From: Caprimulgus europaeus
Lineage: Eukaryota; Chordata; Aves; Caprimulgiformes; Caprimulgidae
DNA length: 64,000 nt
Direction: 5' to 3'
Assembly: GCA_907165065.1 (NCBI GenBank)
Contig: OU015540.1
Location: forward strand, 6,184,001-6,248,000
The notes beneath the pieces are model-generated. The model saw only the letters and a program-made list of their open reading frames with translations. It had not been told where the DNA came from and made no database searches. Shown piece by piece: positions 57,885 through 64,000 of this stretch. The translations under genes and the position numbers were made by a program. The stretch's first letter is position 1. The number at the start of each line of letters is the position of its first letter.

Positions 57885-58110
57885 CTTTTAAATTCAAAGA
57901 CAATTCCACAAATGAGCTTCTGCTTGATTAGTGTTTTAATGAATATATCTGGATACACCACAAGTCCACCAGCCGTGACTCCAGAGCCACAGGCTATGCT
58001 ATCCAGATGCCGCCTTTGTACTGTCAGTTCGGGGTGTTAATGTCAGATACGCCAAGGGAGAGAGAAGGGCAATAGTCAAGGAATAAGCGTCCTGCGAGAC
58101 CATGATTTTC
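57885..58110. promoter_or_regulatory. Candidate conserved non-coding element
   Basis: Non-repetitive text with TTGATTAGTGTTTTAATGAATATATC, then a CpG-bearing part (GTTCGGGGTGTTAATGTCAG, GATACGCC). It borders the CpG cluster at 58135 and may be one composite unit with it. Confidence 0.35.
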
Positions 58111-58134
58111 CCTGGACCAAACTCTCTGGCCTCG

Positions 58135-58370
58135 GCACAGGCACTGCAAAGTCCAGATGGGCGATGAAAGGCGCTGGGCTCTGCTCCCGCCTGCCTGGGA
58201 CCCCGCACCAGGGCAGCTGGGACCCCGCGCCGGCGAGCGGCCCGACCCGACGCTCCCGCTCCGGGCAGCCCCTTGGCTGGAGCTGCAGAGCAGATTAATT
58301 AGGTCCCGTTTGTTGGCTGTGCTGCGGATGGAGAAAGGGCTGCTCGCTCACCGAGTGCGGCCGTGATCAC
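58135..58370. promoter_or_regulatory. CpG-island-like cluster
   Basis: About twenty CpGs occur in roughly 235 bases, densest at 58221-58265. The 12-mer CTGGGACCCCGC occurs twice (58195-58206 and 58217-58228). A homeodomain-type core AGATTAATTAGG sits inside at about 58292. A 69-codon plus-strand frame (58157-58366) is unrecognised. It may be a small CpG-island promoter for an unknown non-coding transcript or a CpG-rich enhancer. No TATA box. Confidence 0.45.
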
Positions 58371-58479
58371 TTTGGATAGGGAAATCCTGAGCGAGGTATC
58401 GCAGTGCACGTTTCCTTCTGCTCCTGGACTGATCCCTGGAAAGGGGCACCACACAAGACAGTTTATGGCAGCAGGGCAC

Positions 58480-58640
58480 ATTTTTTTTTTCTCTTGTAAA
58501 TTATATTTAACATTCCAGAGAACTTTATTGCATTTGGTGTTAGAGTTTATGAAAAAATCTGTATTTAACTTCAAGCCCTGGTAAACATCTTTGCTTATGT
58601 TGTTATGTGATTCCTTATTTGAGTATTTCGATTTAATTTC
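58480..58640. promoter_or_regulatory. AT-rich candidate element
   Basis: AT-rich text with a T10 run at about 58481-58490, then TATATTTAACATTCC, TTTATTGCATTTGG and GTTATGTGATTCC. Weakly enhancer-like. A T-run/C-run pair closes it at 58665-58683. Confidence 0.2.
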
Positions 58641-58689
58641 ACAGTTCATATACCTTAAAGTTTTGATTTTTTTTTTCCCCTCCCTTCTC

Positions 58690-60330
58690 ATTCAGGGAGA
58701 GCCAGGGCTGGCCAGGGGCTTGTTGGTCTCTGGTGAGCTTTACTCTCCCACAAGGTGGGTGATCCTGGGCTACTCCCTCTTATCTTCACCCCACAAGAGG
58801 CACCTGGGCATGGGGAGCTCCCACAAGACCCTCAAAGGATGGGGAACCTCTGCATCCAAGCCCACTGCCATCCTCAGCAGCTTTCAAGAAGCCAGTCCTC
58901 TGAAATAAGTCATCCCTAGGAGCTCCCAGGGCTTTCCCAGGTGGGAAATACATAGGGCTGAATGTGGGTCAGCACAATAGGGGCTGTCCTGGGGACCGCA
59001 TCCAAGTCAGGTGCCAGGAGTCCAACCCAAAATCTGTTGAAGTCTAGAGGAGGTTTTCAGTTGGCACCAGTGGACTCTGAATCAAGCCAACAAATGCATC
59101 TGTCACAGCTTCAGCCTCCACAGAGGGAGGAAGGGAAAGATGAAGAACCAAAAGGATGGCAGCAATAAAGGATGCAGGAAACCTTAAATATGGAGCTCAG
59201 TGGCAAATCCTCCCTAGTTGGCCCCCAGCCGCTAGGGCCTGATGAGTGAGTACACAGATCATTTTGATGGCACAAGATAGATTAGTACCTTAGGTCTGGG
59301 CTGCTTCCACCTCTGGCTTCATCCTCCTGATCTCATCAGGGACATTGCATGTTTACCTCCTGGGAATCACCTGCCCAAACTCTCCTGCAGCAATATGGCA
59401 AAGGGAAGAGAAGCGCAAAGGTTTGTGCCACTTGGATAATTCATTAAGAGCTGGTGAAGCTGCTGCCCAGAAGGCAAGAAATGGTGATCTTGGATAGTTG
59501 TGGGGATTTCTGTAGTTCTGGTTCTGTTTAAAAGGTCTGTGTGTAAGGCCTTGCTTCCTCATTGATCCACTCTTCCTGTAGGATTGTTTCTCTCCAGGTC
59601 CAAATGCAAAGACAATTTGGCAGCTAATATGGCTAACGCTGTATAGCCACTTCCCACCACCATTTACATAACTCCATTTTTATCTTGAGCCTGTTTAAAT
59701 TGTCTGACTGATAATATCATAAAAAAAAAAATGGATTTAGAGATGCTGGGGGGGGAGATTTCCTTTTCACACTTCTACTTTTACTCTTATTATTGCATAG
59801 ACAAAACCCAACGCAACATTGCTGAATTAATATCTGCTTTAAGAACAGCTTGTGGAGGAGAAGTGACCTTGTGGGCAACCCCATGCAAACAGGCCACACC
59901 AACAGGACACAACACCTTCTCATTTGTGACCAGATGGATTTTTTTTTTCCAGTCCTGTACATGGATCCTGTGTACTGGCAACTTCCTATTCACTTCAGCC
60001 TGCCTGGCTCACCAAATAATCACCATTTGCATTTCAAAGGACTTTCCCACAAATGCATATATCATACTGATACACAACTTCATTTCCTTTGGATGCTCTA
60101 GACTGTAAGGTCTAGTCTTGAATATGAAATCCTGTCCTGGAAGGCTAAAAATCTCAATAAATCCAGCAAAAGGGAAACATTTTTTTATTATTCTTCAGTA
60201 AAATCAAACCAGACATAACTCTTGGTCAGGAAATGAACCTCTCCAAAGAGGAGGGCATTCAACTACATCCAGAAAGGATGAACAAAATTGTATCTTTGCC
60301 TTTCTAAATGCAGAGTCATACTCTACTGCT
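58690..60330. other. Intergenic sequence, no gene seen
   Basis: No gene or RNA supported. An A11 run (59721-59731) and a G8 run (59748-59755) lie close together. A 125-codon plus-strand frame (59731-60108) has no recognisable domain. Confidence 0.6.
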
Positions 60331-60339
60331 CATCTTTGT

Positions 60340-60545
60340 ACAAAATTCCCATTGACACCAATTTCAATTATTTATTGATTATTTTTTTTATATGCTCAGT
60401 GCCATAGCAACGGGCTGCATTCCATAAATTAAATACAACATTGCATTAAGTTAAACTTACACAGAGAACTCACACAACACCCAACCCTGTGCTGCTCCTG
60501 AACACTGATAAATAAAACAGCAATTATCCAGAACTGAACAAATGC
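60340..60545. promoter_or_regulatory. Candidate conserved non-coding element
   Basis: AT-rich single-copy-looking text: CCAATTTCAATTATTTATTG, CATAAATTAAATACAACATTGC, ATTAAGTTAAAC and AACAGCAATTATCC. Enhancer-like by appearance. Confidence 0.35.
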
Positions 60546-60814
60546 TGGCAATGAATTGTGAAAGACAATCAGTTTGCACTTCTCTTGGTGGATGTGTCAC
60601 AGGCACCTCCATGACACACACGTGCACACAAAGTCACACAGCGTGTGATACATCATGGAGCGAGGCCCTGAGTCTGCAGTCAGCAGGAACTTTGCTTGGC
60701 TTGCTGCTGGTGTGATCCTATTTAGCTCAAAGCTACTCCTCACATGTGTAAAATTAAGCAAATGATCAAAGAGAGAAGTCCTGGATCATCAGAATAACTA
60801 CAGCTCGTCTGCAT

Positions 60815-61110
60815 TTATGGGTGTCATTCATTTTAGTGACATCATTGCTCCATGGTAACGAGTATATTTTAGATTAGAGAAATAGATGGCGTGAAAAATA
60901 GATTAGTTTTATTTAGATAGATTATATCATTATATGAATAGATAGACCACTCTATTTCTACTCATCTTCCACCTCCTGGTTAATAGGACATAGTTTTATT
61001 TATAGATAGAGATGCAGGAAATGTTTCTATGTAAATGTTTCATAACTCTGTTGTATCTCTGTGGTTTATTTTAATGGGTCACCCCAGTTATAGTGTTCTG
61101 AGCTAGGTAA
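60815..61110. promoter_or_regulatory. Candidate conserved element with decayed (TAGA)n
   Basis: The sequence contains GGTAACGAGTATATTTTAG, repeated TAGAT/TAGATAG units at about 60875-60945 and 60999-61010, and GTGTTCTGAGCTAGG. GATA-type cores (AGATAG) occur at least three times. This is either a worn tetranucleotide repeat or a GATA-rich regulatory element; sequence alone does not separate these. Confidence 0.3.
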
Positions 61111-61119
61111 TATGTCTGT

Positions 61120-61780
61120 GCAAAGAGGAGAATATTTTGGTGTTGTCCAGTTGGACCCAAAGTCAGGGAGGCTCAGAGAACAGATTTAAGTCATATGTCA
61201 AATGTGGGAGAGTAAGGACTAAAGGCAGGTCCTGGAGGGACACCCAGGGAACTTCAGCACAGGGAGTTACTCATTTGGGCTACACTAAAATATAGCAGGG
61301 ACTGGGAAGGGAAAGGATGAAGACTTCTGCCTGTCCAAGCTGAGCAGGCACCGAGCACCCAGGACATGCCATGCTGTCCCCACTGCACTGTCAGAAATGG
61401 AGAGAGACCCTGGGCACTGTTGGAGGGGGAGTCCTGCCCCACCAGCAGGTCCACTCCTGGGACTGGGACCCATGGGCTTTGTCTAGGGTGTTTGCCAGCA
61501 ACACCCCAACAGACTCCTGGTTTCCAGATGGCATTTTGGGCACCCAGGCAGAAAGGGATCCTGCTAACATACCCATCTTGCTTTCCCCCCACCACTCTCA
61601 GGATGGCACAGGCACCACTCAAAACCCCTTCCCACATAGACTCCCGCCCCAAACCCACCCTTGTAAAGAAACATATCCACCTCACAGCCATCCACACCCC
61701 TACCACAACAACCCCACGGAAACCGAAACCACCACCCAGGCAGGATGGAGCATTTATTGCACTAAATAAAGCAGCAAACC
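61120..61780. other. Intergenic, strand-asymmetric C/A-rich part
   Basis: No gene. From about 61612 to 61740 the plus strand is very rich in C and A and nearly lacks G, which opens long frames on both strands (215 and 184 codons) without protein character. A 7-bp inverted repeat GGGTGTT/AACACCC with a 7-base loop lies at 61486-61506. Confidence 0.6.
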
Positions 61781-61814
61781 CCCCAGCACCCAGGCAGCCC
61801 CAGCTCACCCTCCC
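61779..61814 (-). other. Minus-strand G-quadruplex motif, five tracts
   Basis: Plus-strand C-tracts at 61779-61784, 61789-61791, 61798-61801, 61808-61810 and 61812-61814 are separated by 4, 6, 6 and 1 bases. The minus strand therefore fits the canonical G-quadruplex pattern with a spare tract. It lies between the C/A-rich part and a CpG cluster. Confidence 0.8.
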
Positions 61815-61824
61815 TCCTCACAGG

Positions 61825-62060
61825 GTGCCGGGGAGCGGGGTGCGTGCGAGGCTGTCGCGGCGCTGGCGCCTTCCCCGCGCAGCTCAATTACAAGCAGACA
61901 AGGCAGTGTCACATGTGATTCACAATGTCGATTTCATGCTCTCGGTAACCATTTACGAAAGAGCTGCGGAGGTTTTACATTTGATAAGAAATCAACAGTG
62001 TTTGTGTTTGTAAAAGACCGATCACAGAGTGTGACAGCTCCAAGAGATTGCTGTGGAGCG
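61825..62060. promoter_or_regulatory. CpG patch fused to candidate conserved element
   Basis: Ten or more CpGs fall within about 60 bases (61829-61885: GGCTGTCGCGGCGCTGGCGCC region). Right after them comes AT-balanced text with CAGCTCAATTACAAGC, CACAATGTCGATTTC and CTCTCGGTAACC. The CpG-to-TAAT arrangement repeats the pattern seen at 19.3, 24.0 and 34.0 kb. Confidence 0.4.
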
Positions 62061-62145
62061 CTGACTGCACGTCTGTAGTCTGTCATGGACCCATAAGTAT
62101 TTATTTCAAATGTTGGTGGGTTGAGGGTGTTGGTTGTTTGGTTGC

Positions 62146-62158
62146 TTTTTTTTTTTTT
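62146..62158. repeat. Poly-T run
   Basis: T13 simple-sequence run inside otherwise AT-leaning text. Confidence 0.9.
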
Positions 62159-62164
62159 AAACCA

Positions 62165-62480
62165 GGATGTTTGAAAATAAACTGTCAGTCTCTATTTACA
62201 GCTGCACAAGTAGAAAATACGAGGGATTTTAGGGTAAATTGTCAGTTAACAGAATTCAAAATAGAAAAAAATATGTAGAGCGCTTGCTGGTTTATTACCT
62301 GCTGGAAAGAGGAGCGTTTCTAAATTTAGAGATACAGATGTCTCTCTTCCAGGAAACACAGATTGTCTATATAGCATATTTGAGGTGCCCTTATCTTCCT
62401 GAACCCCTCATACCTTGCCCACCCCAGTGTATTTGCATCCAATTACTAAAGCATTAATTGGCTGGGGCTGGAATTCAATC
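62165..62480. promoter_or_regulatory. Candidate conserved non-coding element
   Basis: Non-repetitive text with AAATAAACTGTCAGTC, GGGTAAATTGTCAG, TCTATATAGCATATTTGAGG and TTGCATCCAATTACTAAAGCATTAATTGG (62424-62460), the last with two TAAT-type cores. No coding potential. Enhancer-like by appearance. Confidence 0.35.
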
Positions 62481-62489
62481 CTAGCTATG

Positions 62490-64000
62490 CTGGTGTAAAT
62501 CTTGGCATTTTGATAGAAAAGCTCTGGATTTTCCAATAGAGCTGAGATTGGGGTCTGGCCCCTACATCCAAGGGCTGAAAATGGCTCCACCACTGTGGAG
62601 GTGAGTGACTGGGGACAGATACTCATTTTGGAGAAATCTGGGTTTCTTGAGAGTGCCCAGATACAAAGTTCTTCCTCACAGTTACACCAAAGAAGAAGCA
62701 GACACTTGCCTACCTATTAAATTCCTTATCCCTTTCCAAATTTTGAACCTCTTCTTCAAATGTAGGAAGAGCCTACCTCAGTTCTTGGTGACTTTTCTTG
62801 GCAGCTTTGCCATGCAAGCCCAGGTACCCAAAGCAGACAGATAGATTCGGGTGAAAATTCTCCTACATACTTTCCATGCCTGGGTCCCCTCGTTTCTAAA
62901 TTCAGTATAGGTCTGCTGAACCTTACCCAAGCAAATCTGAAAACTTGCCAGGTCATTAATGGAGGAGCCAGAATAGGAAGCACTAATAAATCTGGGACTC
63001 ATGCATTTTATCAGATTATAAATAAGATTAGGCAGGAGCTTTCCTGACTGTGATTGTCCAGCTCCAGAACACAATTAGGAGCCCGATTTGAAGTAAGACA
63101 CTCAGATATTTCCTATAACTCAACCTCTGGCTGCATTTCAAGCATGAGCTTTCTCAAAAACATGAGAGGACAGATGCTATCTTATACTAACAAGTACTTC
63201 ATTTCTTGACTGATGCTCTGGGTAGTGAACAGTGTCAGAGGAAAGAGGAGAAGTAAAAAAATTAAATATAGCATGAAACATATATACTGGGCCAGGACTT
63301 GACTGAAATAAATCTGAGCGTCTCGCAGTTCGGTGGAGCAACATTAGTGAGCCCAAATTGAGGATGTCTCCCTTTTAACACACATTACAGTCTGCAACTG
63401 TGTTGTGGAGCAAATCAGAGACCCAAAAGGAAATAATTCTCTGCTCCATCAGGTCATGGAGGTCTTAGATACCACTATGGAAAGCCATTGGCTTTGTTTG
63501 AATTCCTCCAGTTTTCCAACTAAAATGTTGCCTGCAAAGTCTGGCACAAAGTTTCTATTTCAGCTTCATGTTGTCAGTAGAAAGGAGAGACTCTGCATGG
63601 CCAGCAGAGCCAGCATGCAGTCCCATGGTCTGACCCACTCAATGGATGGAGGCATCATCCTTGGATGTCAGCATCTCTGAGAGTCTCAGTGGTACAGCCC
63701 CAGTGCAGGGGGCTTCCACACAGCTACTGGTCCCAACAAAGCTCAATTGAGAGACAGAATTTGTCACCTCTAAGCCACAGGGTTCTGTGCAATGTGATCA
63801 TAGAGCAGAGCTACCCTTCTCAGCAGTTTGCAACTCCCCCTTCTCCTCTGTAGCTGGACATCTCTTGTAGAAGGTAAAGATGAGTTGACCAAGGCAGGGT
63901 TAACACTGATCTGTGGTGTCTAGTTAAGGAATAATGCATATATCTATGTATCTCAAACCACATCAGTCTAATATGCACAGCCCAAAACACACAAGACTTA
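62490..64000. other. Intergenic sequence, no gene seen
   Basis: No gene, RNA or clear repeat to the right edge. A short stretch near 63275-63355 (AACATATATACTGGGCC, GCGTCTCGCAGTTCGG, GCAACATTAGTGAGCCC) looks less ordinary than its surroundings and might be another small conserved element. Confidence 0.55.

Noticed and set aside
61254-62013. 215-codon plus and 184-codon minus ORFs
   Set aside because: They overlap each other in a G-poor, C/A-rich tract. Codon content mirrors the skew, with no recognisable protein.
1-64000. CRISPR arrays, bacterial operons, phage or plasmid genes, tRNA and rRNA genes
   Set aside because: No spaced direct repeats, no dense co-directional ORFs, and no tRNA T-loop or rRNA signature recognised on either strand by eye.

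Overview
The window reads as vertebrate nuclear DNA, most likely avian. The clearest lineage marker is a CR1 LINE 3' end at 26084-26144, which carries the conserved CR1 tail and two copies of the terminal 8-bp repeat. The short repeats, the very low density of recognisable transposons, the absence of closely packed ORFs and the many AT-rich blocks between CpG-poor stretches all fit a bird chromosome. They do not fit a prokaryote, virus or plasmid. I could not name the species or the locus.

I find no protein-coding gene, tRNA or rRNA that I can support. Every open frame is short. The longest is 247 codons on the minus strand at 51470-52213. None has a recognisable domain, and the longest ones lie where base composition removes stop codons (GC-rich at 51.5 kb, G-poor at 61.6 kb). 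The sequence looks intergenic or deeply intronic.

What fills the window is mainly candidate regulatory DNA. At least twenty blocks of 150-500 bp have the look of conserved non-coding elements: AT-rich text with little low-complexity sequence, TAATTA-type homeodomain cores and other factor sites, sometimes fused to a small CpG cluster. They lie near 3.8-4.5, 7.1-7.5, 14.4, 19.3-19.5, 21.1, 23.7-24.1, 26.8-27.1, 33.6-34.1, 38.7, 40.7, 41.3-42.1, 44.4-44.7, 45.5-45.7, 47.2-47.7, 48.6, 50.8-51.3, 56.0-56.5, 57.8-58.6, 60.3-61.1 and 61.8-62.5 kb. The pattern resembles the gene deserts that surround developmental transcription-factor genes. Conservation is inferred from appearance, because no alignment could be run.

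Three strong CTCF-like motifs are present: 7021 on the plus strand, 19849 and 45746 on the minus strand. They face each other, as loop anchors usually do. A TATA-box promoter-like segment inside a CpG-enriched stretch at 30.05-30.48 kb is the best candidate for a transcription start. Non-B DNA motifs are frequent: canonical G-quadruplex patterns at 7526, 11269, 27020, 35886 and 61779, and a perfect 16-bp inverted repeat with a 6-base loop at 32781-32818. Decayed ancient repeats (an older CR1, MIR/L2-like pieces) and a few microsatellites complete the content. I found no sign of a new defence, mobile or biosynthetic system.
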